In this document: piece by piece, positions 8,672 to 17,622 of the stretch
How the letters are laid out: every line of letters starts with the position of its first letter
Position numbering within the stretch: position 1 is the first letter of the stretch
NCBI RefSeq assembly: GCF_014203125.1
Contig: NZ_JACHIH010000001.1
Coordinates: forward strand, 62,001 to 126,000
Origin: Rhodopseudomonas rhenobacensis
Lineage (GTDB): Bacteria > Pseudomonadota > Alphaproteobacteria > Rhizobiales > Xanthobacteraceae
Direction of reading: 5' to 3'
Length of the DNA: 64,000 nucleotides
The notes under the pieces: generated by a model
Told to the model about the DNA's origin: nothing
Seen by the model: only the letters and a program-made list of their open reading frames with translations
The model's database searches: none
Position numbers and translations under genes: made by a program

Positions 8672-10018
8672 TCAGGCCGGCCGGCAGCTCGCCTTCAGCC
8701 CGCCGAGCTCGGAGACCTCGAGCGACAGCGTCCAGCCATAGGCCTCCAGCACGTCCTGCACAATTGCGAGCCCCAGCCCCGATCCCTCGCCGCGCTGATC
8801 GAGCCGGGTGCCGCGTTCCAGCGCCGCCGCCCGCGCCACGGGCGCGATGCCGGCGCCGTCGTCCTCGATCGTAACGCCCCTGGCGTCCCCCCCGGCGACA
8901 ATGCGGACAGTCGATTTGGCGTGGCGGGTGGCGTTGTCGAGCAGATTGCCGAGCACCTCGGCCAAGTCGCTACGGTCGATCGGCAGCGTGACGCCATCGG
9001 CGACCTCGATCTCGAAGGCGATAGCCCCGCCCGCCGGGGTGCGCGACAGGATCGCCACCAGCGAGCGCGCGAGCGGCGCGAGCTCGGTGGTCACCCCGAG
9101 GCTGCGGCCGGGTTCGCCGCGGACCCTTGCCCGCGCCAATTCGCGATCGACGTGGCGGCTCATGGCGTCGCCGACGGCTTCGATGTCGCGCGCCAGCCCC
9201 GCCTCGCCGCGCTCGCGCAGCCGGCCGGCGTCGGCGGCGAGCGCCGCCAGCGGCGTCTTCAGGCCGTGGGCGAGATCGGCGGCGCGGCCGCGCGAGCGTT
9301 CGATCTCGCGCTCCTGCGCCGCCAACAGGCCGTTGACCTCCTCGACCAGCGGCAGCACCTCGGTCGGCACCGCGGCGGGCAGCCTCCGGCTGTGTCCGGA
9401 GCGGATGTCGGCGATGCCGTGCCGCAGCGCATCCAGCGGCCGCAGCCCCAGCGCCACCTGCACCGAGGTGGCGATCGCCAGCACGAGGCCGAGAATGCCG
9501 AGCGCCACCACCAGATCGCGGGCGAAGGCGGCGCTTGCGGCCGACACCCGCGCCAGATCGACCGCCACCGCGGCGCGCACCGCGGTCGGCTGATCGTGCA
9601 GCGTCAGCGTCACCTGGCGCTCGGAGATCAACAGCTGCGCGCCACCCGGTCCATTGATGGTGTGATGATGCACTTCGCCCGGCGCCACCTCGTCGGCCGG
9701 CAGCGCCAGCATGGCATCCCACAGCGAGCGCGAGCGGATCAATTCGCTTTTGTCGTCGCCGATCTGCCAATACAGCCCCGACAACGGATCGGAGAACCGC
9801 GGATCGGCCGGCGGCCGTGCGACGATCGGCTTGCCCTCGGCGTCGACGTCGAGGCCGGCCAGCAATTGCTTGAGATGCACGTCGAGATCGGCGATCACGC
9901 TGCGTGTGACGTGGCGCTCGAACAGCACGGTCAGCCCGAAGCCGGCGACGCTGAGCGCGATCAGGATCGCCGCGGCGCCGCCCGCGATCAGCCGCAGCCG
10001 CAGCGAATGGCCGGTCAT
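8672..10018 (-). CDS. Two-component sensor histidine kinase (PhoQ-like)
   Basis: A 448-residue inner-membrane sensor with two membrane segments (about 9-32 and 169-190) bracketing a roughly 135-residue periplasmic domain. These are followed by HAMP-like linker sequence, a HisKA box with His251 ([13 protein letters not shown]) and an HATPase domain ([35 protein letters not shown]). The DLAH-x-LKTPL form of the H box resembles PhoQ-type kinases. Its ATG overlaps the stop of the response regulator (ATGA), and the two should be translationally coupled. Signal unknown; metal or redox stress is plausible from the linked PepSY and cytochrome b561 genes. Confidence 0.9.
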   Translation of the reverse strand: MTGHSLRLRLIAGGAAAILIALSVAGFGLTVLFERHVTRSVIADLDVHLKQLLAGLDVDAEGKPIVARPPADPRFSDPLSGLYWQIGDDKSELIRSRSLWDAMLALPADEVAPGEVHHHTINGPGGAQLLISERQVTLTLHDQPTAVRAAVAVDLARVSAASAAFARDLVVALGILGLVLAIATSVQVALGLRPLDALRHGIADIRSGHSRRLPAAVPTEVLPLVEEVNGLLAAQEREIERSRGRAADLAHGLKTPLAALAADAGRLRERGEAGLARDIEAVGDAMSRHVDRELARARVRGEPGRSLGVTTELAPLARSLVAILSRTPAGGAIAFEIEVADGVTLPIDRSDLAEVLGNLLDNATRHAKSTVRIVAGGDARGVTIEDDGAGIAPVARAAALERGTRLDQRGEGSGLGLAIVQDVLEAYGWTLSLEVSELGGLKASCRPA

Positions 10019-10680
10019 GCGCCGGAGCCCGCCACCAGATAGCCGAAGCCGCGGCGGGTCTCGATCAGCTCGCTGCCGAGCTTCTTGCGCACCCGGCCGA
10101 TCAGCACCTCGATGGCGTTGGAATCGTGGGCGTCCTCGTTGCCGTAGATGTTCTCGCTGAGCTCGGCCTGCGACACCACGCGGCCGCGGTGCAGGAACAG
10201 GAATGCGATCAGCCGATATTCCAGCGGCGACAGGTTGACCGGCACGCCGCCGACGTCGACCTTCATCTGCCGCTCGTCGAGCGTGACGTCGCCGACGCTG
10301 ATCAGCGAGGAGGCCTGCCCGGCCGATCGGCGCACGATCGAACGCAGCCGCGCCAGCAATTCCTCCATCCGGAACGGCTTCGGCAAGTAATCGTCGGCTC
10401 CGGCGTCGATGCCGTCGACCCGCTCGGCCCAACTGCCGCGCGCGGTGAGGATCAAGACCGGGGTGCGCCGATCGTTGCCGCGCCAGCGCTTCAGCACGGT
10501 GAGGCCGTCCATGCCGGGCAGCCCGAGGTCGAGGACGATCGCCGCATAATCCTCGGTGTCGCCGCGGAACCAGGCTTCCTCGCCGTCGCCGACGGTCTCC
10601 ACCACGTAGCCGGCCGCCTGCAATCCGCGCTCGAGATCGGCGGCGATCCGGCGGTCGTCCTCGACCACGAGCACGCGCAT
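10015..10680 (-). CDS. OmpR/PhoB-family response regulator
   Basis: A 221-residue DNA-binding regulator. The receiver domain has the acidic pair (VVEDDRR, residues 7-8), phospho-acceptor Asp51 (VLDLGLPGMDG) and Lys101 (YLPKPFR). A winged-helix output domain from about 125 to the C-terminus contains LSPLEYRLIAFLFLHRGRVVS and VLIGRVRKKLG. It overlaps the kinase downstream (ATGA), and its own ATG overlaps the stop of the PepSY gene upstream, so the three form one compact operon. Confidence 0.94.
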   Translation of the reverse strand: MRVLVVEDDRRIAADLERGLQAAGYVVETVGDGEEAWFRGDTEDYAAIVLDLGLPGMDGLTVLKRWRGNDRRTPVLILTARGSWAERVDGIDAGADDYLPKPFRMEELLARLRSIVRRSAGQASSLISVGDVTLDERQMKVDVGGVPVNLSPLEYRLIAFLFLHRGRVVSQAELSENIYGNEDAHDSNAIEVLIGRVRKKLGSELIETRRGFGYLVAGSGA

Positions 10681-11051
10681 CACTTTTCCTTGGTCCGGCG
10701 GACTTCGCCGTTCTGCGCGTCGACATAGACTTCGAACAATCGCCCGGCCTTGTCGATGACGCGGAATTCGTACAGCCACAGGCCGTGCTTGCGCTCGATC
10801 TCGACCCCGGTGATTTCGCCGGGCAGCTTGTCCTTGACGATCTGCAGCAGCTCGGCGAGCGGCTTGATCTCGCCGCGCTCCACCGCGCCGCGCGCCGCGT
10901 CGTGGTCGCGATCCCGATCATGATGATCGTGACGGTCGCCGTGGTCGCGGCCCTCGCCGTGGCGATCCCACGGATCGGCGCTGACCGCGGCGGCGCCGAG
11001 CAGCAGCGCCGCGACCGCCGCCGTCAGGACTGTCGTGTACCGCAATCGCAT
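10680..11051 (-). CDS. PepSY-domain periplasmic protein
   Basis: A 123-residue secreted protein. A signal peptide (about 1-25, ending SADP) is followed by a His/Asp-rich stretch (HGEGRDHGDRHDHHDRDRD, about 31-49) that may bind metal, then a PepSY domain (about 58-120) ending VYVDAQNGEVRR. It is the first gene of the regulator/kinase operon, overlapping the regulator by one base. PepSY proteins are thought to inhibit proteases or modulate sensors; a role as accessory to the linked kinase is inference. Confidence 0.86.
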   Translation of the reverse strand: MRLRYTTVLTAAVAALLLGAAAVSADPWDRHGEGRDHGDRHDHHDRDRDHDAARGAVERGEIKPLAELLQIVKDKLPGEITGVEIERKHGLWLYEFRVIDKAGRLFEVYVDAQNGEVRRTKEK

Positions 11052-11203
11052 CGCCGCTATCCATCGATCGTGAGCTGATCACTATGGCCAACCGAAGCTG
11101 TCAGAACGCTGACATGGATCAACAGCCGGCCGTCAGCGCCCGGCGCGCATGGTCCGCACATCGCCCGCCGCATGGTGCGCCGGGCATCACCAGAGAGACC
11201 AAC

Positions 11204-11476
11204 ATGCGCAAGCTCGTTTTGCTGACCGCCGCCGCCCTGCTCGTCGCCACCACCGCCGCCCGCGCCGACAGCTGGGGCAAGCCCTGCACCACCGCGCCGG
11301 AAAGCCAGTGGCTGTCGCTCGACGCATTGCAGGCCAAGGTCGAGGCCCAGGGCTACAAGGTCAACAAGGGCAAGGTGAAGAAGGCCTGCGGCGAGTTCTA
11401 CGCGATCGACAAGGCCGGCGCCAAGGTCGAGGTGTTCGTCGATCCGACCAACGGCAGCATCGTCGGCAAGCTGTAA
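11204..11476 (+). CDS. Small periplasmic PepSY-like protein
   Basis: A 90-residue secreted protein: signal peptide (about 1-21, ending AARA), two Cys residues, and a domain of PepSY-like pattern (WLSLDALQAKVEAQGY... EVFVDPTNGSIVGKL). The ATG at 11204 was preferred because it follows a purine-rich AGAGAG and starts the signal peptide; upstream in-frame codons look unrelated. It is divergent from the PepSY-regulator-kinase operon and is followed 8 bases later by cytochrome b561. The two PepSY-like proteins on either side of one promoter region suggest a common regulator. Confidence 0.82.
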   Translation: MRKLVLLTAAALLVATTAARADSWGKPCTTAPESQWLSLDALQAKVEAQGYKVNKGKVKKACGEFYAIDKAGAKVEVFVDPTNGSIVGKL

Positions 11477-11484
11477 GCGCCGCG

Positions 11485-12051
11485 ATGAGCATCGCCAACG
11501 AGGCGACCGTGACCGGCGGCACTGCGCCGCCGGCGATGGTCAAGGTCTGGGACCCGTTCGTGCGGCTGTTCCACTGGTCGCTGGCGGGGCTGTTCGCGCT
11601 CGCCTATGTCACCGGCGACGAGATCGAAAAGGTTCACATCGCCGCCGGCTACAGCATCGCGGCGCTGCTGGCGGCGCGCATCGTGTGGGGCGTCGTCGGC
11701 CCGCGCCACGCCCGCTTCGGCAATTTCGTGCGGCCGCCGCGCGAGGTGGTCGCCGACCTGCGCGACCTGGTGACCGGGCGATCGCAGCGCCGGCTCGGCC
11801 ATACGCCGGCGGGGGCGGCGATGATCCTCACTCTGATCGGCATGGTCGGCGGCACCTGCGCCACCGGCTATATGATGACCACCACCGCCTATTGGGGAGC
11901 CAAATGGGTCGAGAAACTGCACGAGGCGCTCGCCAACGCCACGGTGGCGCTGATCGCGCTGCACGTCGCCGGCGTCATCCTGGTCAGCTTCGCGCACCGC
12001 GAAAACCTCGCCAAGGCGATGCTCACCGGCGAGAAGCGTGAGGCGGAGTGA
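11485..12051 (+). CDS. Cytochrome b561 family membrane protein
   Basis: A 188-residue di-haem cytochrome b-type membrane protein with about four membrane segments. Likely haem-ligand His residues occur in LFHWSLAG (about 31-38), EKVHIAAGYS (about 49-58) and ALHVAGVIL near the C-terminus. It follows the small PepSY-like gene by 8 bases, so they are probably co-transcribed. It would transfer electrons across the membrane or to a periplasmic acceptor; the partner is unknown. Confidence 0.87.
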   Translation: MSIANEATVTGGTAPPAMVKVWDPFVRLFHWSLAGLFALAYVTGDEIEKVHIAAGYSIAALLAARIVWGVVGPRHARFGNFVRPPREVVADLRDLVTGRSQRRLGHTPAGAAMILTLIGMVGGTCATGYMMTTTAYWGAKWVEKLHEALANATVALIALHVAGVILVSFAHRENLAKAMLTGEKREAE

Positions 12052-12130
12052 TGCTGCGGAAAGTGGCAGGCGTCGTTGCGGAGTTGAGAGCGAAGCCAAC
12101 CTCGTTAACGAACTCCGCTACCTCCACGGC

Positions 12131-12267
12131 GTCATCCTGAGGAGCCCGGCGAAGCGCGTAGCGCGACGCCGGGCGTCTCGAAGGATGGGCTGCAAGCGCT
12201 GTGGACCTGCTCGCTCTGGAGCCGCATCCTTCGAGGCCCTCGCGTTGCTCGGGCGCCTCAGGATGAC
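12131..12267. repeat. Palindromic intergenic repeat, CATCCTGAGGAG family, copy 1
   Basis: The element begins GTCATCCTGAGGAGCCCGGC and ends CTCAGGATGAC, with an internal CTCGAAGGATG...CATCCTTCGAG inverted pair. It fills the gap between cytochrome b561 and the next gene. A relative lies at 60652-60769. Confidence 0.8.
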
Positions 12268-12314
12268 GACTCAGTGCTTGCTGGAAAGCAACGACGGCGC
12301 CCAGGCCACCACGC

Positions 12315-12767
12315 TTACTTCGCGCGCTTGAGTTCCGAGCAGCTCACCACGGTCGACTCGGTCTTGCCGCCGGTGTGCGCGTAGCAGAACGAGAACGTGT
12401 TATCGTCGAATTCGCCGTGCATGTAACCGTCGGTATCGGCGATCAGCACGTCGTGGCCGTCATGGCCGCCGAGCGCGCCGATGAACGGCTCGGTGGTGGT
12501 TTCGCCGTTGCCCGACAGCGTGGTGACGCCCCAGAAGCGGCGCTGGTCCTGGCCCTTGATCTCGATCATCACGTCCTTTTCGGCCAGTCCCGGATTGTCG
12601 AAGGTGCCCTTGCCGCTCGGCCAATGGCCGCCGCTGCCGACCACGATCGAATGGCTCTTGCCGACCCATTTGCCCTTGACGTCCGCGACCTTGTCGCTCG
12701 CCAAGGCCAGCGCCGGCAGTGCCAGCAGCGCTGCGACGACCGCTCCGAACAGCATCGATGGTTTCAT
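12315..12767 (-). CDS. Hypothetical secreted protein
   Basis: A 150-residue protein with a signal peptide (about 1-23, ending ALALA) and a mature part rich in Gly, Asp and His (ADVKGKWVGKSHS near the start, ALGGHDGHD in the middle). Two Cys residues near the C-terminus (FCYAH, VSCSE) could form a disulfide. The ATG at 12767 has a GGGAG site upstream. I do not recognise a family. It is isolated between a repeat and mtnA. Confidence 0.75.
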   Translation of the reverse strand: MKPSMLFGAVVAALLALPALALASDKVADVKGKWVGKSHSIVVGSGGHWPSGKGTFDNPGLAEKDVMIEIKGQDQRRFWGVTTLSGNGETTTEPFIGALGGHDGHDVLIADTDGYMHGEFDDNTFSFCYAHTGGKTESTVVSCSELKRAK

Positions 12768-12883
12768 CTCGGTCACTCCCTCCTCCGCCGCACGCCGCAA
12801 GCCTTGATGGCAAGTCGACGCGGCAGAGCGCAGAAGGTGTAGGCGATTTACCGGCGGTTGTCTGAGCGATCTGGGGCGAAAGC

Positions 12884-14005
12884 TCAGGCGCGCAGCGCTT
12901 CCGCGCGCCGTTCGACCCGCTCCGGAAACGCCGCGGCGAGCGCGGCGCGTTCCGGCAGCAGCACGCCGCGCTCGGTGATCAGCCCGGTGACCAGCCGCGA
13001 CGGCGTGACGTCGAAGCCGTAATTGGCCACGGCCGAGCCCTGCGGCACCACCCGCACGGTTTCGATGCGGCCGTCCTTCGTACGCCCGGTCATGTCGGTG
13101 ACCTCGGCGGCGTCGCGCTGTTCGATCGGAATCTCTTTGACGCCGTCGTCGATGGTGAAGTCGATGGTCGGCGACGGCAGCGCCACATAGAACGGCACGT
13201 TGTTATCGCGCGCCGCCAGCGCCTTCAGATAAGTGCCGATCTTGTTGCAGACGTCGCCCGAGGCGGTGACGCGGTCGGTGCCGACGATGCAGAGATCCAC
13301 CATGCCGTGCTGCATCAGATGGCCGCCGGTGTTGTCCGGGATCACGGTATGCGGCACGCCGTGATGGCCGAGTTCCCAGGCCGTGAGCGAGGCGCCCTGG
13401 TTGCGCGGCCTGGTCTCGTCGACCCAGACGTGGATGTTCACGCCGGCGTCGAACGCCTGGTAGATCGGCGCGGTGGCGGTGCCCCAGTCGACGGTGGCGA
13501 GCCAGCCGGCGTTGCAATGGGTCAGCACGTTGACGCGCTCGCCGGGCTTCTTGGCGGCACGCGCCGCCTCGATCAGCGTCAGGCCGTGGCGGCCGATGCT
13601 CTGGTTGATGGCGACGTCGTCCTCGGCGATCGCCGCGGCGCGCGCATAGGCGGCGGCGACGCGGGCCTCCGCCGGCAACGGCCGCAGCGCGCCGCACATG
13701 TCATCGAGCGCCCATTTCAGATTGATCGCGGTCGGCCGCGTCGCGATCAGCTTGGCATAGGCGTGGTCCAGCCCGGCGTCGGAAGCGTCCTCGCGCATCG
13801 CAAGCGCCACCCCATAGGCGGCGGTGGCGCCGATCAAGGGCGCGCCGCGCACCAGCATGCTGCGGATCGCGTCGGCCGCGGCGTCGCTGGTCGTCAATGG
13901 CACGACGACGAATTCATGCGGCAGCCGGCGCTGATCGATCGCCGCGACCGTATGGCCGTCGGATTCCAGCCAGATGGTGCGGGTCGGCTTGCCGTCGACT
14001 TTCAT
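12884..14005 (-). CDS. mtnA: S-methyl-5-thioribose-1-phosphate isomerase MtnA
   Basis: Converts 5-methylthioribose-1-phosphate to 5-methylthioribulose-1-phosphate in salvage of methylthioadenosine. The 373-residue protein has [16 protein letters not shown] (about 50-65), the catalytic-Cys segment [16 protein letters not shown] (about 162-177) and the [18 protein letters not shown] segment with the catalytic Asp. Its ATG overlaps the mtnP stop by four bases, so mtnP-mtnA are translated as a unit. No other genes of the classical methionine salvage pathway are nearby. Confidence 0.96.
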   Translation of the reverse strand: MKVDGKPTRTIWLESDGHTVAAIDQRRLPHEFVVVPLTTSDAAADAIRSMLVRGAPLIGATAAYGVALAMREDASDAGLDHAYAKLIATRPTAINLKWALDDMCGALRPLPAEARVAAAYARAAAIAEDDVAINQSIGRHGLTLIEAARAAKKPGERVNVLTHCNAGWLATVDWGTATAPIYQAFDAGVNIHVWVDETRPRNQGASLTAWELGHHGVPHTVIPDNTGGHLMQHGMVDLCIVGTDRVTASGDVCNKIGTYLKALAARDNNVPFYVALPSPTIDFTIDDGVKEIPIEQRDAAEVTDMTGRTKDGRIETVRVVPQGSAVANYGFDVTPSRLVTGLITERGVLLPERAALAAAFPERVERRAEALRA

Positions 14006-14877
14006 GCGCGCAAAATCCTTCCCGCTACCGCGTCGAGTTTCTTCAACAGCTCCGGATCGCGGGCGTCCGGCTGGGTGATGATCGCGGTGTCGAGCGCGCG
14101 GTCGGAGCCGATCGGGCAGGCCTCGTGCTCGCGCGGGAAATCCCGTGCCAGCCGCGCCACCAGATTCTTCGCCTTCTCGGCATTGGTGGTCAGCACCCGG
14201 ACGATGTCCTGCACCGTCACCGCGTCATGATCGGGATGCCAGCAGTCGAAATCGGTCACCATCGCCACGCTGGCGTAGCAGATTTCGGCCTCGCGGGCGA
14301 GCTTGGCCTCCGGCATGTTGGTCATGCCGATCACCGAATAGCCGGCCTGCTTGTAGGTGATGCTCTCGGCGTAGCTGGAGAATTGCGGGCCTTCCATGCA
14401 CAGATAAGTGCCGCTGCGCGCCATCGCGATGCCCTCGGCCTCGGCGGCGGCGGCGAGATGGATGCGCAGCCGCGGGCTCACCGGATGCGCCATCGAGACG
14501 TGGGCGACGCAGCCCCTGCCGAAGAACGAGCTCTCGCGCTTGTAGGTGCGGTCGACGAACTGGTCGACCAGCACGAAGCTGCCGGGCGGCAGTTCTTCCT
14601 TGAACGAGCCGCAGGCCGACAGCGAGATCAGGTCGGTGACCCCGGCGCGCTTCAACACGTCGATATTGGCGCGGTAGTTGATGTCGGAGGGCGACAGCCG
14701 GTGGCCCTTGTCGTGGCGCGGCAGGAACACGATCGGCAGCCCGCTGATGCTGCCGCGGCGCACCGAGGACGACGGCTCGCCCCACGGGCTTTGGATCGCC
14801 TCGTCGCGAACGTCTTCCAGCCCGGGCAGGTCGTAAATTCCGGATCCGCCGATGATGCCAAGAACGGCCGTGGTCAT
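14002..14877 (-). CDS. mtnP: S-methyl-5'-thioadenosine phosphorylase MtnP
   Basis: Phosphorolysis of methylthioadenosine to adenine and methylthioribose-1-phosphate, the substrate of MtnA. The 291-residue protein shows [11 protein letters not shown] (phosphate site, about 7-17), [25 protein letters not shown] and [19 protein letters not shown], as in the trimeric MTAP family. The ATG at 14877 has a strong GGGGGAGAAGG site. It overlaps mtnA (ATGA). Confidence 0.96.
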   Translation of the reverse strand: MTTAVLGIIGGSGIYDLPGLEDVRDEAIQSPWGEPSSSVRRGSISGLPIVFLPRHDKGHRLSPSDINYRANIDVLKRAGVTDLISLSACGSFKEELPPGSFVLVDQFVDRTYKRESSFFGRGCVAHVSMAHPVSPRLRIHLAAAAEAEGIAMARSGTYLCMEGPQFSSYAESITYKQAGYSVIGMTNMPEAKLAREAEICYASVAMVTDFDCWHPDHDAVTVQDIVRVLTTNAEKAKNLVARLARDFPREHEACPIGSDRALDTAIITQPDARDPELLKKLDAVAGRILRA

Positions 14878-15014
14878 GCCTTCTCCCCCGCAATTGCTCT
14901 GCCGCATTCACCATGCGGCGGCGGCCCCGACAACCCCTCCTCAGGGCGGATAGGCCGAACGTTGCAGGCAGGGCTGCCCGGCAGCCGGCTCATGACCGGC
15001 CACCGACGTTCGAT

Positions 15015-15392
15015 CTAGCCCGGAATGATCTCGCGCTCCGTGCCGTACCAGGCGTTCGAGCGGGAAAAATCGACAAAACGACGTTCATCCTCGAGCAATG
15101 CCCGCAACGCGGCCGCCCCCTCGGCGGTGGTCCTGGCGGCGGAGTGATCGGCAAGACTGTCCCACCACAGCTCCGCAGAACCGTCGAAATCCACCTCCAG
15201 CAGGGCGCGGCTGGCGCGGATTTGCTCCTGCGCCGCCGGGTCGGGGAGCGGCGAGGTCTGGACGTAACGCCTGATCCGCAGAATTTCCCGCAGCGAGCGG
15301 ACCAGCGGACCGTGACGGTCTCGCCAATAGCTGTCGAATTGCTCGCGCGTCAGGTGCGGCAGGCGTTTGACGGTCATGGTCAGTTTCAGCAT
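15015..15392 (-). CDS. EthD-domain protein
   Basis: A 125-residue single-domain protein of the dimeric alpha-beta barrel type. The EthD signature is seen in LTREQFDSYWRDRHGPLVRS (about 14-33). Relatives take part in ether or aromatic compound metabolism, but many have no assigned function. It is divergent from a MerR-family gene with a dyad between them, so it is a likely target of that regulator. Confidence 0.82.
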   Translation of the reverse strand: MLKLTMTVKRLPHLTREQFDSYWRDRHGPLVRSLREILRIRRYVQTSPLPDPAAQEQIRASRALLEVDFDGSAELWWDSLADHSAARTTAEGAAALRALLEDERRFVDFSRSNAWYGTEREIIPG

Positions 15393-15433
15393 TGCAACCT
15401 CGGTTTTCCTACGGGACGAAACGAGGCTACCCT

Positions 15434-15449
15434 CTGACACTGCTGTCAG
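15434..15449. promoter_or_regulatory. Dyad operator between the EthD and MerR genes
   Basis: CTGACA-CTGC-TGTCAG is a perfect 6-base inverted repeat, flanked by ACCCT on the left and GGT on the right. It lies 17 bases before the MerR ATG and about 42 bases before the EthD ATG. MerR proteins bind dyads inside their promoters; the assignment is by position only. Confidence 0.55.
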
Positions 15450-15465
15450 GGTCAAGGTTCGATCT

Positions 15466-15837
15466 ATGCAAATCGGGGAATTCTCAAGGCGTTGTGGCAT
15501 CAGCGTACGAATGCTGCGTTACTATGAGGCCGAGGGCTTGCTGCGGCCCGAGCGCACGCCCGCCGGCTATCGGCTGTATCGCAAGGCGGATCTCGAAACG
15601 GTTCGGCGGATTGCGACGCTCAACGCCGCGGGCCTGACGCTTGCGACGATTCGCGGCCTGTTGCCTTGCGCCGGGCCGGGCGTGGCAGGCTTCCGTCCTT
15701 GCCCCGAATTTAAAGAGGGCATCCGCCGCCGGCTCGCCGCCCTCGACCAGCAGATTGCGACGCTATCGGTCAGCCGTCGCGTGCTTCGCGGCTATCTGGC
15801 GAAGTCGGACGATGGCGAGCAGCGCGGCCAAGGCTAA
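15466..15837 (+). CDS. MerR-family transcriptional regulator
   Basis: A 123-residue regulator. The N-terminal winged HTH is clear (MQIGEFSRRCGISVRMLRYYEAEGLL region, about 1-27, then RTPAGYRLY), followed by a coiled-coil dimerisation helix (about 85-118). The effector region is short and holds two Cys residues (LLPCAGP, RPCPEF) that might sense metal or redox state. The ATG at 15466 follows the dyad. Likely targets are itself and the divergent EthD gene. Confidence 0.88.
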   Translation: MQIGEFSRRCGISVRMLRYYEAEGLLRPERTPAGYRLYRKADLETVRRIATLNAAGLTLATIRGLLPCAGPGVAGFRPCPEFKEGIRRRLAALDQQIATLSVSRRVLRGYLAKSDDGEQRGQG

Positions 15838-15848
15838 GTGATCGTACA

Positions 15849-16946
15849 CTATCCGCCCAGCGCCACCGGCCGGAATGCCTGCACCAGCCGCTGGTCCAGC
15901 GCGTCGCCCATCGCCTCCAGCGCCGCGAAGGCCGCGGCGTGGGTGTGCACGGTCTCCTTCGGCTGCTTGGCGACCAGGGTGGTGAAGGTGTCGACCAGGG
16001 TGGTGACGCGCACCAGGTCGCTGATCTGATCACCGGACAGCGCGTCCGGATAGCCGGAGCCGTCGAGCATCTCGTGATGATGCAGCACCACGTCGAGCAT
16101 TTCGCGCGGGAAGCCGCCCTGGGCTGCCAGCGCGTCGTAGCCGAGCCGCGGATGCTGGCAATAGATGCCGTGCTGGCCGAGGCTGAGACGCTCCGGATTG
16201 TCGAGAATCGCCGCCGGCACGAACGCCTTGCCGACGTCGTACAACAAGGCGGCGCGGGTCAGCCGCCGCTGGTCGTCCTCGCGGATGCCGAGATATTGTG
16301 CGAACGCCACCGCAAAGCCGGTGGCGAAAAGGCAGTGCCGGTAGCTGGCGTTGTGATGGCGGCCGACCGCGGCCAGCCATTCGCGCAGCGAGGTGCGCTT
16401 GATGGCGCGCAGGATGTGGGTCTCCGCCTTGATCACGTCGCCGAGCGTCAGCGGATTGCCGGCGGGCAGCTTTTCGAAGATCTTGACCATCACCGCATGC
16501 GCCGCGGCGACGCCCTCGTCGAGCGCCTTGCCCTTGGATTCGGCTTCGGCGCCGTCGTCGTCGGCCGGAAAGGCCGCGCGAATCCGCTGCAGGATGTCGT
16601 CGGGATCGAACGGCCGCGCGATGGTGTCGGTGGCGCCGAGCGCCCAGGCCTGCATCGCGCCGTGATGCAACAGGTCGGCGAGCACGAACAGCCGCGGCAT
16701 CGGCCGATACGCCGCGCCCATCAGCTTGCTGCGAACCTGCTGCACGGTCTCCGCCGAGCGCAGATTGATATCGACGACGACGCCGGACAGATCCTTGGCC
16801 GGCGCATCGGGCAGGTTCGCCGTCGGAATGGTCTCGACCTCGGCGACATTGGCCAGAATGCGCGCCAGTTCGTGGCTGCGGTCGGTGCGATCCGACGCCA
16901 GCAGCAGCCGGCGTTTTGCTGGAAGTTGTTTGGCGAGAGCGGTCAT
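15849..16946 (-). CDS. HD-GYP-type protein with receiver-like N-terminus and substituted HD motif
   Basis: A 365-residue protein. Residues about 12-125 resemble a response-regulator receiver. Residues about 145-355 are a HD-GYP cyclic-di-GMP phosphodiesterase-like domain: GRHHNASYRH (195-204), LLYDVGKAFVP (234-244), HPRLGYDAL, and LHHHEMLDGSGYP (288-300). In the HD signature the usual His is Tyr236 (YDVGK instead of HDIGK), while Asp237 and the HHE...DGxGYP box remain. Loss of this metal ligand suggests reduced or altered catalysis, perhaps a c-di-GMP sensor. It is divergent from the next gene. Confidence 0.84.
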   Translation of the reverse strand: MTALAKQLPAKRRLLLASDRTDRSHELARILANVAEVETIPTANLPDAPAKDLSGVVVDINLRSAETVQQVRSKLMGAAYRPMPRLFVLADLLHHGAMQAWALGATDTIARPFDPDDILQRIRAAFPADDDGAEAESKGKALDEGVAAAHAVMVKIFEKLPAGNPLTLGDVIKAETHILRAIKRTSLREWLAAVGRHHNASYRHCLFATGFAVAFAQYLGIREDDQRRLTRAALLYDVGKAFVPAAILDNPERLSLGQHGIYCQHPRLGYDALAAQGGFPREMLDVVLHHHEMLDGSGYPDALSGDQISDLVRVTTLVDTFTTLVAKQPKETVHTHAAAFAALEAMGDALDQRLVQAFRPVALGG

Positions 16947-17136
16947 GTGTCCTCGAGCGGATCCACGTCGGGTCGGCAGTGTTACCGAAAAATTGGTTCC
17001 GCAAGCTTAAACGGCATCGTTAATGATGCGTGCCGAGCCGCCGCGCAATTCGAGCGAATCGCAAAAACCTCGATTTACTGCGCTGGCGCGGTAGCTTTAT
17101 ACTCAGGGGGCAACGAACCGTTCAGGACGTTTGGTG

Positions 17137-17556
17137 ATGCCGATGCTGACGCGCGAATGCGACGCCGACGAGCGCCGTCCTTGCAGGCCGCGAACCGTGC
17201 GGGCCGGCGGTGGACTGATCGCGATTTCTGTTGCCGCGACGCTCATCGGCATGGCGGCGCCGGCGGCGGCGGCGGCGCAAGAACTCCGCCCGATCATCGC
17301 CGCGGCGCCGTTCACCACGACGCTGTCGAACAATGTTCCGCTGGCCTACGGCATGAACGCGACGGAGACCGCGCAGGCGCTCGGCGCGCCGTTGAGCTAC
17401 ATCAGCGGCCGGCCCGGCGAGGAGATTCTGCTGGCGCTGCGCAGTGCCGGCGGCAGCGGATTCTTCGAGCGCCGCGACCGGCTCTATCTGCAATTCCGCG
17501 CCGGCCGGCTGACCGGATGGAAGGGCGACTGGGGCCGCAACTGGATGTGGCAATAG
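17137..17556 (+). CDS. Hypothetical secreted protein
   Basis: A 139-residue protein with an unusually long N-terminal region before a hydrophobic segment (about 25-46, ending AAAAAQE) that may be a signal peptide. The mature part contains NNVPLAYGMNATETAQALGAPLSYISG, a SmpA/BamE-like pattern, and ends with the basic, Trp-rich GWKGDWGRNWMWQ. A GGA-containing site precedes the ATG at 17137; GTG or TTG codons just upstream are alternatives. No firm family assignment. Confidence 0.68.
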   Translation: MPMLTRECDADERRPCRPRTVRAGGGLIAISVAATLIGMAAPAAAAAQELRPIIAAAPFTTTLSNNVPLAYGMNATETAQALGAPLSYISGRPGEEILLALRSAGGSGFFERRDRLYLQFRAGRLTGWKGDWGRNWMWQ

Positions 17557-17622
17557 CCGTGATAACAGCTCCGCGCGCGCTCGAACTAATTGAGAGCCGA
17601 GGGCGACGGTGACGATGCGGCG

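Noticed and set aside
6880-8874. A 664-codon open frame antisense to htpG
   Set aside because: Shadow of a high-GC gene: composition is His/Gln/Arg-rich with no domain pattern, and htpG on the other strand is certain.
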